Positions 15,950 through 25,088 of a DNA stretch of 64,000 bases are shown here, piece by piece. Numbering within the stretch: the first letter of the stretch is position 1; each line of letters opens with the position of its first letter. Position numbers and translations under genes: made by a program. The stretch is from Candidatus Poribacteria bacterium (GTDB lineage: Bacteria; Poribacteria; WGA-4E; WGA-3G), in assembly GCA_026710795.1 (NCBI GenBank), contig JAPOQK010000034.1:1-64000 (forward strand), given 5' to 3'. The notes below the pieces were generated by a model that was not told where the DNA came from, did not search any database, and was given only the letters and a program-made list of their open reading frames with translations.

Positions 15950-18676
15950 CTAAAAGCCTGTTGAAGATAGCCTTTTACTTTTCCTATTTATCAGTAAACG
16001 ACTACCATCTTCCCTTGCAAGCAGATTAAAAAACCTTTTTGCTTCAACATAATCAGTAGGAGGGATTATCCGCTCCTTTAATGTATATACCAGATGATAG
16101 ATAACACTGTCATCAAGTTGTCTATAATTCCTTTCCATTGCAGCAAAACTTGTAGAAAGTTTAATATCTTTAGGAAGTACGACAGTCATCTCATCTGGTA
16201 AGTGTATCTCGATTGTTTTTTCTATTGTTATGGGATAACTTAACTCAAGCGGATATTTCCGATTGTCAGCTGCAACGATTTCTGCATATTCTGAAAACTC
16301 ATCTATTGGCAACGGCAGAAGCGTTTGTTGATTTAACTCAATAGCGTAATTCTCTACATGAAAATCAATTGCAATTTCGACGGGTGTATCAGGATTATCT
16401 AACTCAGATATAATCGCTTCGTCAATAGAAATATTCGGAAATAGCTGGCTTAGTTCTGTGGCAAGAGTTTCCTTCCAATCGGTAGGGGAAACCTGTTTGT
16501 ATTTCCATCGGGCATCAAGGTTAAATTGCCCCGTATAATGCATGTAAATTTGTCCACGCACCCCATCATCACTATTCAACCACAACTTTGTACTAGACAC
16601 GAGTTTATTCTTTTCTGCAGGATAAACAGGAATCTCAACAAACTTTCCCTCTGTATCACCTATGAGCAATCCTACCCGACCTTGGTTCATATACGGCAAG
16701 TCTCCAAAACTACAAGTTGATGAAGTGGGGTCTAACCAAATATAGTTATCCTTGTCAGTAGGAATCGCTGCAATCATATGGTTAAACTGACTTAGAGATG
16801 GCAAGGAAGTATCAACTCTCTCATACGGTGATGCACTAATCATAACAGGATATGCTTTTATACCGACTATATCAAGCATTGATATAAGCAATGCAGTTTT
16901 ATCTTTGCAATCTCCGTATTGTTTCTGAAGCACTTCTGACGCGTGAGATGGTTGATACGCACTCTGACCCAGTTCAATACCCACATAACGGATTTGCTTT
17001 GCAACATAATGATATATTACCGCGATAACTGCTTCATCAGTTGACAAATTTGCCGTTAGTTTATCAACAGTTTCCTGAATCTGTATATCAGATGCGTAGC
17101 GTCCTTTTGCCAGATCCTTATACCATTTGTAGACTTCGTCCCATGACAAAATTGAACTATAACTCAATCTCGGTGTAATGTCATTGATATGCGGCATACC
17201 GTCTTCTAACTTCAAGGCAGGCATTTCACCATACTGCCAAATATACAAAACCATCTCATCTTCATGGTAAGATATTGTCGGTTCAATATCAAAATTGTCA
17301 GTCTTCCATTGAAATCTATATTCTCGTGGCAATCTAAGTGCGAATGTTGTTTCAAGTCTTACTTCTGTTGATTGAAAATTGTATCCACCAGTAATCCAAG
17401 TTTTATTTCCCGTCAAATTCTCTAATTTATCTTCAAGTGTCACTTGATATTCAATGCATACACCAGGTTTAAGTCCTACCATTGAGATGACTCGCCACAT
17501 CTGATCAGAATAGAGATTATATGAAATTAAACCAGGTGGTGTTACATCGTTGAATGCCTCATCTGGAGGAATATGCACAGTACCATCCGCGTCAATTGTC
17601 CGAGCAATGTTTACACCGATATTTTGCGAATTTGGTTGATAGGGAATGGCAATATCCCCATATTTTTGGATCCCTCTTTCATTCAATAGCTTAACAACTT
17701 GGTGCGTAGTGTATCGTGATTGTCCAGTCGGCAAAACATCATGACTGAAGTGGTTTAACAGAATTAAGACATCTGCGTGCGGATAATCGCTTGCAGTCGG
17801 GGAATTTGCTATAATCTGTGAAACGTCAGCTTCAAGGATGGATACAGGTGGAACTACGACTGTCACACTCGGTGTGAGATTCAGATTTGAAAGTTCTTGT
17901 AAACGCGACACAGCAAGGAGATTGTTCGGATCTACTTCCAGTAATTCTTGATATTGAAGTTGTGCTTCAAAGTAGCGTTGATGGTCTTCATAGATTGAAG
18001 CAAGTCGTTGTCTTGCCCAAATATCGTTTGGAAAGAATCTTATGGATTCACGTAGATGCGCAATTGCTTCTCCCACCTCTCCACGCTGTAGATATATTAA
18101 ACCTAAGTAATTATGTAAATTTTCACAATCCGCATTCTCACATTCTGGATCAATCGACAAGGCTTTGCGAAGCATAGATTCTGCCTCATCAAGACGGTTC
18201 AACTGTTTATATGCCAATCCGAGATGGTTTAACGCATATAGGTCTTCTTTAGAAATACTAAGCACTCGCTCATAATATTGCGCTGCCATTTCATAATTAT
18301 TCAGTATCTCAAAGGTATATCCAACATAATTAAGTGCCGTGATATGACTCGGCTCAAGTTTCAAGAATGCAATAAAAGCTTCACATGAATTCTCATATTC
18401 CTCAAGTTGCAAGTATATTTCAGCTATTTTAAATTGCGGAGAACTGGAATTTGGACGAATTTTTTTGGCAGATTGGAAAGCAGCAAGTGCCTCTCGTAGT
18501 TTTCCGTCTTGCAATGCAGCATCACCTGCTGCAACATGTTCTCGCCACTGTTGATTTCGCTCTACCAATGGATCTACAATCTCTTGTGAACTGGATTGTG
18601 TTTTTGGCAAGATACCACAACCAACAAGAAAAAATAAATACAACAGAATTAAATAATTAAAACACCTATGGAACAT
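15950..18676 (-). CDS. TPR lipoprotein with DUF3857 and transglutaminase-like domains
   Basis: 908 aa. A lipobox LVGC at 17-20 follows a hydrophobic stretch, so C20 should be lipidated. TPR repeats run from about 43 to 262 (for example ALNHLGLAYKQLNRLDEAES). A DUF3857 domain follows at about 315-500, then a transglutaminase-like domain whose triad appears to be C590 (YGDCKDKT), H633 (FNHMIAAI) and D649 (WLDPT). This architecture is common in Bacteroidetes and related diderms as periplasmic proteins of unknown substrate. The ATG at 18676 overlaps the upstream gene stop by 11 bases, with GGAG 9 bases before it, implying translational coupling. An earlier in-frame start would destroy the lipoprotein signal. 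Confidence 0.82.
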   Translation of the reverse strand: MFHRCFNYLILLYLFFLVGCGILPKTQSSSQEIVDPLVERNQQWREHVAAGDAALQDGKLREALAAFQSAKKIRPNSSSPQFKIAEIYLQLEEYENSCEAFIAFLKLEPSHITALNYVGYTFEILNNYEMAAQYYERVLSISKEDLYALNHLGLAYKQLNRLDEAESMLRKALSIDPECENADCENLHNYLGLIYLQRGEVGEAIAHLRESIRFFPNDIWARQRLASIYEDHQRYFEAQLQYQELLEVDPNNLLAVSRLQELSNLNLTPSVTVVVPPVSILEADVSQIIANSPTASDYPHADVLILLNHFSHDVLPTGQSRYTTHQVVKLLNERGIQKYGDIAIPYQPNSQNIGVNIARTIDADGTVHIPPDEAFNDVTPPGLISYNLYSDQMWRVISMVGLKPGVCIEYQVTLEDKLENLTGNKTWITGGYNFQSTEVRLETTFALRLPREYRFQWKTDNFDIEPTISYHEDEMVLYIWQYGEMPALKLEDGMPHINDITPRLSYSSILSWDEVYKWYKDLAKGRYASDIQIQETVDKLTANLSTDEAVIAVIYHYVAKQIRYVGIELGQSAYQPSHASEVLQKQYGDCKDKTALLISMLDIVGIKAYPVMISASPYERVDTSLPSLSQFNHMIAAIPTDKDNYIWLDPTSSTCSFGDLPYMNQGRVGLLIGDTEGKFVEIPVYPAEKNKLVSSTKLWLNSDDGVRGQIYMHYTGQFNLDARWKYKQVSPTDWKETLATELSQLFPNISIDEAIISELDNPDTPVEIAIDFHVENYAIELNQQTLLPLPIDEFSEYAEIVAADNRKYPLELSYPITIEKTIEIHLPDEMTVVLPKDIKLSTSFAAMERNYRQLDDSVIYHLVYTLKERIIPPTDYVEAKRFFNLLAREDGSRLLINRKSKRLSSTGF

Positions 18677-19040
18677 TATCCTGTTCTCCGCTATCCAATT
18701 GAAGTTTTGGATTATTAGCATGTCTATCTTTATCACGCAGTGTCTTTTTTATCATTGATTTTTTGAATGCGTCTTCAAGTTGAATTCCGGTTTGATTTGC
18801 CAAACATATTAGCACAAAAAGAATATCTGCCATCTCCTCAGCAAGATCCATATCTTTTTCATTTTCCTTAAAACTCTGATCACCATAGCGACGCGACATA
18901 ATTCTCGCCAATTCACCCACCTCTTCCATGAGGATCGCAGTATTCGTTAATTCTGAAAAATAACGCACACCAACCGAGTCTATCCATTCATCAACTATTT
19001 TTTGGCAATTTTCAAGAGTGTAGTCCATGGAGTGTTCCAT
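18666..19040 (-). CDS. MazG-like nucleotide pyrophosphohydrolase
   Basis: 124 aa. The all-alpha NTP pyrophosphatase motif is present: LMEEVGELARIMSRRYGD, then DLAEEMADILFVLICLANQTGI. The EExxE and ExxxD residues bind Mg for hydrolysis of an NTP to NMP and pyrophosphate, usually housekeeping of damaged nucleotides. A GTG at 19049 would add three residues; neither start has a strong SD. It overlaps the lipoprotein gene downstream by 11 bases. Confidence 0.82.
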   Translation of the reverse strand: MEHSMDYTLENCQKIVDEWIDSVGVRYFSELTNTAILMEEVGELARIMSRRYGDQSFKENEKDMDLAEEMADILFVLICLANQTGIQLEDAFKKSMIKKTLRDKDRHANNPKLQLDSGEQDNVP

Positions 19041-19049
19041 TGTGCTCAC

Positions 19050-19397
19050 AACGTATATCGGTATTGTAGCAGCATTCGTTATTGATGTAAACTTTTTTCC
19101 ATTTCAATGCGTTTATTAATTATTGTAGAACATAGAATGTATTGAGTATGAATCATTCAATACTCAATCTAAAATATATTCATAAAAGTAGTAGACTACA
19201 CCCTGTCCTGTCAACATGTCAAAAAGGACGAAACGAATTGCGCGAATACAAATAGGTATTAGGATATTGATTTTGATGAATACAATATGTTAATTATGCT
19301 CTGAAAAACCCTTCATCTGAACTTATGGAATACCTTGATATTTTTGAAATTATGATGTATACTTTACACATATTTTACTGAAAATGAGGATCTACAC
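19050..19397. other. Divergent intergenic region
   Basis: No gene is seen. ATTGAGTAT (19141-19149) and ATACTCAAT (19160-19168) form a perfect 9-bp hairpin. A strong promoter for the rightward genes is annotated separately. Confidence 0.6.
19335..19363 (+). promoter_or_regulatory. Strong sigma70-type promoter
   Basis: TTGATA (19335-19340), 17-base spacer, TATACT (19358-19363), 34 bases before the ATG at 19398. Best overall match to consensus in the window. Confidence 0.72.
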
Positions 19398-20141
19398 ATG
19401 GGTATTTCAGATAATGAATTGCAATTTTATGAATCCAACGGTTATCTCCTAAAAAAAGGACTTGTCTCCTCAGAAGACATATCAAACATCATGGAAGAAA
19501 TTGACGATATTCACAACCGTATGGCAGAAAATCCAACTCAAGGCATAGGTATTTCATGGGAAGTTTACGAAGACGATCCCGATCATCCGCCTCTTATCAA
19601 ACAGTTAATGCACAGTGAATTAGTAAGTCCAACGCTTAATAAACTCCTCCGTTCCGATGATGTTCTTGATGTGCTGGAAGGCATGATGGGACCCGACATA
19701 TCACTATTTCACAGTAAATTGCTTCCAAAAGCTGGAACAGACGGAACTGCAATCCCATGGCATCAAGATTACGCCTATTGGAAAAACGACAACAACAAAC
19801 CAGTTATGATAAATTGCCAATTAGCTATCAGTGAAGCAAATCTTGGTAATGGATGTATACAATTTGTTCCCGGAAGTCATGATTGGGGATTACAGGAACA
19901 CGAACGTAAACATCAAACATTTGGTGTTTTTCTACCAGGGCATTATCAAGAACGTGAAGATGCAGTCGCTGTGGAAATGGAACCAGGGGACGGTATCTTT
20001 TTTAACGCACTAATTATACACGGTTCCGCACCAAACGTTTCTAAAAAAGATCGGTTAATGAACACATTCGCATATAATGTTACTGGAAATGGAACAACAC
20101 AATCACGTGAAATTCTGAGAGGTAAGGAATTCAACGCATGA
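19398..20141 (+). CDS. PhyH family Fe(II)/2-oxoglutarate oxygenase
   Basis: 247 aa. H122-x-D124 (WHQDYAYW) and the distal H208 (ALIIHGS) are the iron ligands. VPGSHDWG at about 158 is the family turn. It starts with the usual NELQFYESNGYLLKK helix. GAGGA is 8 bases before the ATG. The stop overlaps the next ATG by 4 bases (ATGA), so it is translationally coupled to a lipoprotein gene. A specific substrate cannot be read. Confidence 0.85.
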   Translation: MGISDNELQFYESNGYLLKKGLVSSEDISNIMEEIDDIHNRMAENPTQGIGISWEVYEDDPDHPPLIKQLMHSELVSPTLNKLLRSDDVLDVLEGMMGPDISLFHSKLLPKAGTDGTAIPWHQDYAYWKNDNNKPVMINCQLAISEANLGNGCIQFVPGSHDWGLQEHERKHQTFGVFLPGHYQEREDAVAVEMEPGDGIFFNALIIHGSAPNVSKKDRLMNTFAYNVTGNGTTQSREILRGKEFNA

Positions 20142-21142
20142 AAAGGTTACGTTGCATCTGGATTTTTCTCTTTTGCTTTATTACCATTATTCTCGCTGGT
20201 TGCGGTAGCGATGTAACGGTAAACGGTAATTTAGCACCCATCATTTCAGTCTTTGAAACAGATTCAGAGATTGTTCCTCCAGGGACACAAGTTTCTATCA
20301 AACTACAAGCAAACGACCTCGAAAATGATATACTCACATACACATGGTATGCGTCAGATGGTGAAATAAATGGAGATGCAACCGGAGCAATTTGGAACGC
20401 ACCTGAAACTGAGCAGAAATACCATATAAAGGTAACTGTTAGCGATGGTGAAAAATCCACAACAAGCACAATTGATATACAAGTTTGGCGGATTCGTCCG
20501 GGAAACTACTATCCATTAGCAGTTGGTAATACATGGAGATACCGTGATGCAGAAAACACAATAATTACATTTAAAATCATAGATACTATACAGATTCAGA
20601 TGCAAGATGGAGAAACTGTTGAAAGCTTTGTGCTTGAAAAAACAAACTCCGCAGAGGAACTGGAAAACATTGCCGACTATTCTTATCTCGGATACTCTTA
20701 TGACGAAGAAGGTAACGTTACAGGAGTACTCCAACATGCAACAAATATTACACCGGGGTCCGAAGACACAGTAATGTTTGTTCCATTTTTACCTCTGTAT
20801 AAATTTCCGCTAATTACCGGTTGGCAATGGCAGGTAAGATTTGAAGCACAATTAGTTTCTGAACTATTTCCTTTAGATGGTGGACTTGACGAATTTGAGG
20901 TGCTTACCGAAGAAACTGTTACTGTACCAGCAGGAACTTTTGAGAACGTATTTCAGATACAAGAGTCTTTCCATTGGATATACGAACTTAATGGACCCGA
21001 CTTCACACTTGACACTACCATCACACAGAAATGGCTCGCTCCGAATATCGGTATTATAAAATTTACCCAATCCCAAACACGAGGGGATGTGACAGTCGAA
21101 GCGGAATTTGAACTTGAATCTTATGAACTCATAAATAACTGA
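20138..21142 (+). CDS. Lipoprotein with Ig/PKD-like domain
   Basis: 334 aa. A hydrophobic leader ends in LAGC at about 19-22, a clear lipobox. Residues about 30-115 resemble a PKD/Ig-like domain (PGTQVSIKLQANDLENDILTY and YHIKVTVSDGEKST). The remainder, from YPLAVGNTWRYRD onward, is beta-rich with GTFENVFQIQE-type strands, a pattern common in uncharacterised secreted proteins. It starts within the previous stop (ATGA overlap), with AAGGA upstream inside the oxygenase gene. An outer-membrane or periplasmic surface is likely; function unknown. Confidence 0.75.
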   Translation: MKRLRCIWIFLFCFITIILAGCGSDVTVNGNLAPIISVFETDSEIVPPGTQVSIKLQANDLENDILTYTWYASDGEINGDATGAIWNAPETEQKYHIKVTVSDGEKSTTSTIDIQVWRIRPGNYYPLAVGNTWRYRDAENTIITFKIIDTIQIQMQDGETVESFVLEKTNSAEELENIADYSYLGYSYDEEGNVTGVLQHATNITPGSEDTVMFVPFLPLYKFPLITGWQWQVRFEAQLVSELFPLDGGLDEFEVLTEETVTVPAGTFENVFQIQESFHWIYELNGPDFTLDTTITQKWLAPNIGIIKFTQSQTRGDVTVEAEFELESYELINN

Positions 21143-21166
21143 GATTGCACAAAAAGGACTTAATAT

Positions 21167-22186
21167 TTGACTATTGAAACAAATAAACCGCGTATCTTGA
21201 CGACAACCGTCGGTTCTTATCCTGTACCAGCCTGGCTCAACTCAATGCCGTCAGAACAAACTTTAATTGATGCTACACGGGTTGTTGTTGATATTCAACG
21301 ACAACACGGTATAGATCTTCCCACTGACGGTGAGTTATACCGTTTTGATGTCAACCATCCCGATACCAACGGTATGATTGACTATTTCATCAGACCCCTT
21401 TCAGGGATCAGACCCGATGTAGGACGTCAAGAATGGTCCGAATTCCGACAGATGCAAACGATGGCATTCCGGGCGAAACCTGCAGGTGTTGTTGAAAATG
21501 CTCTGGGAGAAGGCACATTAAACCTCGTTTCCGATTGTGAACGCGCTGTAAATGTTGCTGGCACTAACATCAAATTTACTGTAACAAGTCCTTATATGCT
21601 TGCCAGAACTCTACTGGACAAATATTATGATGACTTTGACGCATTACTCTCGGCATTAGCGGTAACATTATCTGCTCAAGTAGCAGAACTCAATTGCAGA
21701 TGCTTACAAATTGATGAGGCAAATATACCGGGAAATCCTGATGACGGACCTCGTGCTGCAGCAGCAATTAATACCGTCCTTGATGCTTTCAACGGAGAAA
21801 AGGCAGTACATTTTTGCTTCGGTAACTATGGTGGACAGGTTATACAAGAAGGTAATTGGAAAGCTTTGATTGACTTCTTGAACATGCTCAGGTGTGACCA
21901 TCTGGTCTTAGAGTTAAAACACCGTCCAGATGATGACCTCCAAGCACTCAAGGATGTATCAACAAATATCAGTATAGGGATCGGAGTGATTGACGTGAAG
22001 GTTAACCCCGTTGAGACACCTGACGATGTTGCATCCAACATAGAAAAAGCAGAAGAAGTGTTAGGAAACGGAAGAGTAGGGTGGGTGCACCCTGATTGCG
22101 GTTTCTGGATGCTACAACGTTCAGTAGTTGACAGAAAAATTGAAGCACTGGTAAAAGGTAGAGACAAATACCTCGGTATCTCCTAA
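21167..22186 (+). CDS. MetE-like (cobalamin-independent methionine synthase family) methyltransferase
   Basis: 339 aa, about the size of the catalytic half of MetE. Probable zinc ligands are H215 and C217 (VHFCFGNY), E249 (VLELKH) and C311 (HPDCGFW), the order known in the family. The start TTTVGSYPVP matches the N-terminus of short MetE/epoxyalkyl-CoM-transferase-type proteins. It lacks the N-terminal half of full MetE, so the methyl donor and acceptor may differ from methyltetrahydrofolate and homocysteine. Start is TTG with AAGGA about 8 bases upstream; no ATG nearby fits. A hairpin terminator follows. Confidence 0.8.
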   Translation: MTIETNKPRILTTTVGSYPVPAWLNSMPSEQTLIDATRVVVDIQRQHGIDLPTDGELYRFDVNHPDTNGMIDYFIRPLSGIRPDVGRQEWSEFRQMQTMAFRAKPAGVVENALGEGTLNLVSDCERAVNVAGTNIKFTVTSPYMLARTLLDKYYDDFDALLSALAVTLSAQVAELNCRCLQIDEANIPGNPDDGPRAAAAINTVLDAFNGEKAVHFCFGNYGGQVIQEGNWKALIDFLNMLRCDHLVLELKHRPDDDLQALKDVSTNISIGIGVIDVKVNPVETPDDVASNIEKAEEVLGNGRVGWVHPDCGFWMLQRSVVDRKIEALVKGRDKYLGIS

Positions 22187-22261
22187 GAACAATATCACCT
22201 TCACCATGACAATCAATCCTTTTCCGTCAAGACTAACAAGAAATGTTTCTAAACCTTTGTT

Positions 22262-22290
22262 GGTGGTGTGTGCATCAGACACGCACCACC
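22262..22290 (+). terminator. Hairpin terminator after the MetE-like gene
   Basis: GGTGGTGTGTG (22262-22272) pairs with ACACGCACCACC (22279-22290) with one G-T pair, followed by TAATATTTTA. Probable end of the 19398-22186 transcript. Confidence 0.6.
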
Positions 22291-22360
22291 TAATATTTTA
22301 TGATACAACACACTTGTTGTCGTTAGTTTTGCAATGGTAAGTTGATTACAAAGGAGATGC

Positions 22361-22666
22361 ATGTTTCAAATACATCTTCCACAATTAAAAAAGTATCAGA
22401 ACATTGCCGGTATTGCTGGTTGCATCGGATTTATGCTTGGTATAGGTATACCAGGGATAGGTTTTCTTACCCTTGGCTGGAGCAACCCATTTGGAAACGG
22501 CACAATCCAGATAATTTGCTTTTTAGCACTAACTGGGGTCATTACTGCCATAATCATCGGAAATCTCGCTGCTTTATTACTTATTAGAATAGCCAAATCG
22601 AGACATATCGCACAGAAAACATATAAGGAAGGAGCCTCTAATGGGAATAGAGATATTCAATCTTGA
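22361..22666 (+). CDS. Small two-helix membrane protein
   Basis: 101 aa. Two hydrophobic segments (about 14-40, GIAGCIGFMLGIGIPGIG; about 49-76, IICFLALTGVITAIIIGN) and a basic C-terminus. AAGGAG is 4 bases before the ATG. The end overlaps the following TauE gene by 26 bases, which supports a real coupled gene. I do not recognise the family; it could be a small partner of the exporter. Confidence 0.55.
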   Translation: MFQIHLPQLKKYQNIAGIAGCIGFMLGIGIPGIGFLTLGWSNPFGNGTIQIICFLALTGVITAIIIGNLAALLLIRIAKSRHIAQKTYKEGASNGNRDIQS

Positions 22667-23474
22667 CCTACTATATATTATACTACTCATGACAGTAGGA
22701 ATGTTTGCAGGGTTTTTAAACACCGTTGCTTTTGGTGGTTCACTATTGACATTACCTACCCTTGTCTATATGCTACCATTTGCAATTGATATCACATCTC
22801 TCCCTCAAGGCACTGATGAGACTAACATAGCAAATGGAACGAACAGAGTAGCAATCATTTTTCAAAACTTTAGTGCGATCTTAGGATTCCGCAGTAAAGG
22901 CGTATCAGATTTCCGTCACGCCATTGCACTTACAATACCCGCTGTTGTCGGAGCAAGTATAGGGGCATACACTGCTACTATAACACCCTATACGGTTTTT
23001 AAGCCTATTCTTGCTATTGTAATGGTAACTATGCTTTTGTTAACTCTGTTTAATCCAACTGAATGGTTACAAGGCAAGTTAAATCCAAGTGGCGCACAAC
23101 ATAAAATCATTACATACGCCGCACTGTTTATTGTTGGGATATACGGTGGTTTTATTCAGGCAGGTGTCGGTTTGCTCGTTATAGCAACTTTGCGTATTAT
23201 TGATGGTGGCGATTTTGTCATTACTAACGCACATAAAGTGTTTATCATTTTCTTTTATACAATCATAGCTTTAGGTATCTTTATTAGCAAGGGACATGTC
23301 AATTGGGTCTTAGGACTAACACTTGCAGTTGGAAATGCCACAGGTGCTTGGATTGGTAGTAATTTGGCAGTAAAGATGGGTGACAAATGGATTAAAGTTG
23401 TGTTAATTGTCGCAGTTATTGCTTATGTGATTAAACTGCTATGGGATACCGTACAAGGAGTATTGATTCCCTAA
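22641..23474 (+). CDS. TauE/SafE family membrane exporter
   Basis: 277 aa with about eight hydrophobic helices in two similar halves. The N-terminal VGMFAGFLNTVAFGGSLLTLP and the second-half GIYGGFIQAGVGLLVIATL are the paired TauE/SafE motifs. Members export sulfite, sulfoacetate or other organic anions after sulfonate metabolism. The SD AAGGAG lies 7 bases before the ATG. It overlaps the small membrane gene upstream. Export of a sulfur anion would fit a sulfatase-rich genome, but the substrate is not deducible. Confidence 0.85.
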   Translation: MGIEIFNLDLLYIILLMTVGMFAGFLNTVAFGGSLLTLPTLVYMLPFAIDITSLPQGTDETNIANGTNRVAIIFQNFSAILGFRSKGVSDFRHAIALTIPAVVGASIGAYTATITPYTVFKPILAIVMVTMLLLTLFNPTEWLQGKLNPSGAQHKIITYAALFIVGIYGGFIQAGVGLLVIATLRIIDGGDFVITNAHKVFIIFFYTIIALGIFISKGHVNWVLGLTLAVGNATGAWIGSNLAVKMGDKWIKVVLIVAVIAYVIKLLWDTVQGVLIP

Positions 23475-23511
23475 GGTTATGAAGTTTAATTAACTACCAC
23501 AATGAAATTGG

Positions 23512-24135
23512 TCAATTAAAATCACTATTCTTTTTTGCATAGCGATGAAGACATTCTAAACGATTTGCGATTAATACCTCCTTCTCCACATTTGACAATA
23601 TATTAATTAGATCGATTATTTCATCCGATATTTCTGTTGATCTGTCTACCATTCTTAGGTTTTCTTGATTAAATTCACTTACTTCTATTGAATTATCCGC
23701 ATCAGGTTTTACAATAACCTTTCCGTCCACCCATTCCAGTTCCTCCTCAACCACAGACACCCGCATATAATTCTCATCACAAACTGATATGATAGGTTGT
23801 GGCACCCGTAGTAATTGTAATTTCGTGTCATGAATTACGGTTCCCAATGCCAATGAAGTATGGTGTTGGTTGGATGCAACATACATAATAGATAAATTCC
23901 ATAACAATATCGGTTTATTTAATCGGTGTGCAAGGTTGATTAAGCGGAGGAAACGTCTCCAATCAGCAGGTTGTGAAAGACTATCAGAATTGCCTATTAG
24001 TATAACAATCTGTATATCTTTAAGTTCGGCTAATCCTGCAAATTCAAAGTTACCTTGTCCACCTGCTCTATCACCGTAAAGTTGAATTGTCTTTTCAAAC
24101 AGTGGATGATGATAGTTAAAATTAAGTGATTGCAT
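23512..24135 (-). CDS. Degenerate AccA-like (carboxyltransferase alpha) protein
   Basis: 207 aa. The order of segments follows acetyl-CoA carboxylase alpha: FEKTIQLYGDRAGGQ (AccA: LHGDRxFxDD), FAGLAELKDIQIVILIGNSD (AccA: xGGxAxLxGxxVxVIGHQKG), then RFLRLINLAHRLNKPILLWNL (AccA: ALRLMxLAExFxxPIITFIDT). After that AccA has EGGSGGALA for the oxyanion hole; here the place reads TSLALGTVIHD and the glycines are gone. Enzyme activity is therefore doubtful. The tail (about 170-207) is helical. An ATG at 24171 lies inside a terminator hairpin, so the ATG at 24135 is preferred. The gene is just past the end of the PorV/LysM transcript. Confidence 0.55.
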   Translation of the reverse strand: MQSLNFNYHHPLFEKTIQLYGDRAGGQGNFEFAGLAELKDIQIVILIGNSDSLSQPADWRRFLRLINLAHRLNKPILLWNLSIMYVASNQHHTSLALGTVIHDTKLQLLRVPQPIISVCDENYMRVSVVEEELEWVDGKVIVKPDADNSIEVSEFNQENLRMVDRSTEISDEIIDLINILSNVEKEVLIANRLECLHRYAKKNSDFN

Positions 24136-24144
24136 TGTTTCTAT

Positions 24145-24182
24145 AAAAAAAGCAGGGAGGTGCGAATACACGACCTCCCTGC
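24145..24182 (-). terminator. Rho-independent terminator of the giant-protein operon
   Basis: On the minus strand GCAGGGAGGT pairs with ACCTCCCTGC (24173-24182 with 24152-24161), followed by seven T (24145-24151). It lies 22 bases beyond the LysM stop. Confidence 0.88.
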
Positions 24183-24204
24183 CAAAATTGTTTTGGGAAT
24201 TTAC

Positions 24205-25068
24205 TTATTCCCCGCTACGTCCGCCAATAATGTTAAGAGCAAACCAACCTATACCTGCTGCAACTGTAGTGATAACGACTATCGCGCGTTTGGTTGATGA
24301 CACTTCCTCATGCACACCTTTCGCATCTTCAATCATCATCTTCAGTTCATTGATACCTTTCTGATTTGTCTCAATCTGTGTCAATGCAGTTTTAACATCA
24401 CCCTGAACGGTATTGATACTACCCTGTACAGCTTTCAGATCTTTCTGAAGACCAGATAACATTTCATTGGTTGAATCATGGTGTCCCTTCAGATCTTCCA
24501 ATTGCCTTTGAAGAGTATTTCTGTTTGTTCTTACTGCCCTTTTGACATCATTAGCTGCGTCAGTACTGGCTTTATTAATCGCATCAAGCAAGGCTTTTTG
24601 CACTTTTTGGTTGCTTTCAAGTGCTTTTATCTGACCCTCTAACTTTGCAATGTTAGCATTTAAAGCCTTAATTTCAGCCATCAACTTTTCCTGAGTTGCC
24701 TCAGACTCTTCAAGTTCAGAACGTAATCTCTCTAACTCAGCATTTTTTTCTGCTATCTCATCCTCAGCCATTTCAACAACTTCTTTAGCCATTGACAACG
24801 GTATACGGAGTTTTTCGCCAGGGTAAATCAAATGTGGGTTAGTAAAATCATTATATTTACTTAATTCTCTCCATCGGAGAGGGTCTTTCAAATGTTCCTG
24901 ACAGAGATCCCAAAGGGTATCACCCTTTACAATTGTGATGAGTTTTGTCTCCTCACCACCTTCATGAGGTGTGATTCTTGCAGAGGCAGATAAGACATAC
25001 ACACCGCTGAGTGCCACACAGAGATAGAGAATCATCGTCAATTTCAGTGTGGATTTTATCATATTCAT
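24205..25068 (-). CDS. LysM domain coiled-coil protein with C-terminal membrane helix
   Basis: 287 aa. A hydrophobic N-terminal segment (8-30) is a signal peptide or anchor. A LysM domain is at about 42-90 (ITIVKGDTLWDLCQEHL ... NPHLIYPGEKLRIP), a peptidoglycan-binding fold. A long coiled coil follows from about 95 to 250 (EKNAELERLRSELEES, GQIKALESNQKVQ). A last hydrophobic helix (about 262-282, AIVVITTVAAGIGWFALNI) precedes the end. It could span the periplasm from wall to membrane. GGAG lies 7 bases before the ATG. It is 20 bases downstream of the PorV-like gene and is the last gene of the operon; likely a structural partner of the exported giant protein. Confidence 0.82.
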   Translation of the reverse strand: MNMIKSTLKLTMILYLCVALSGVYVLSASARITPHEGGEETKLITIVKGDTLWDLCQEHLKDPLRWRELSKYNDFTNPHLIYPGEKLRIPLSMAKEVVEMAEDEIAEKNAELERLRSELEESEATQEKLMAEIKALNANIAKLEGQIKALESNQKVQKALLDAINKASTDAANDVKRAVRTNRNTLQRQLEDLKGHHDSTNEMLSGLQKDLKAVQGSINTVQGDVKTALTQIETNQKGINELKMMIEDAKGVHEEVSSTKRAIVVITTVAAGIGWFALNIIGGRSGE

Positions 25069-25088
25069 CAGTATTCTCCTCTTAGGTG

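Noticed and set aside
24136-24171. Longer start for the AccA-like gene at 24171
   Set aside because: It lies inside the stem-loop of the upstream terminator.
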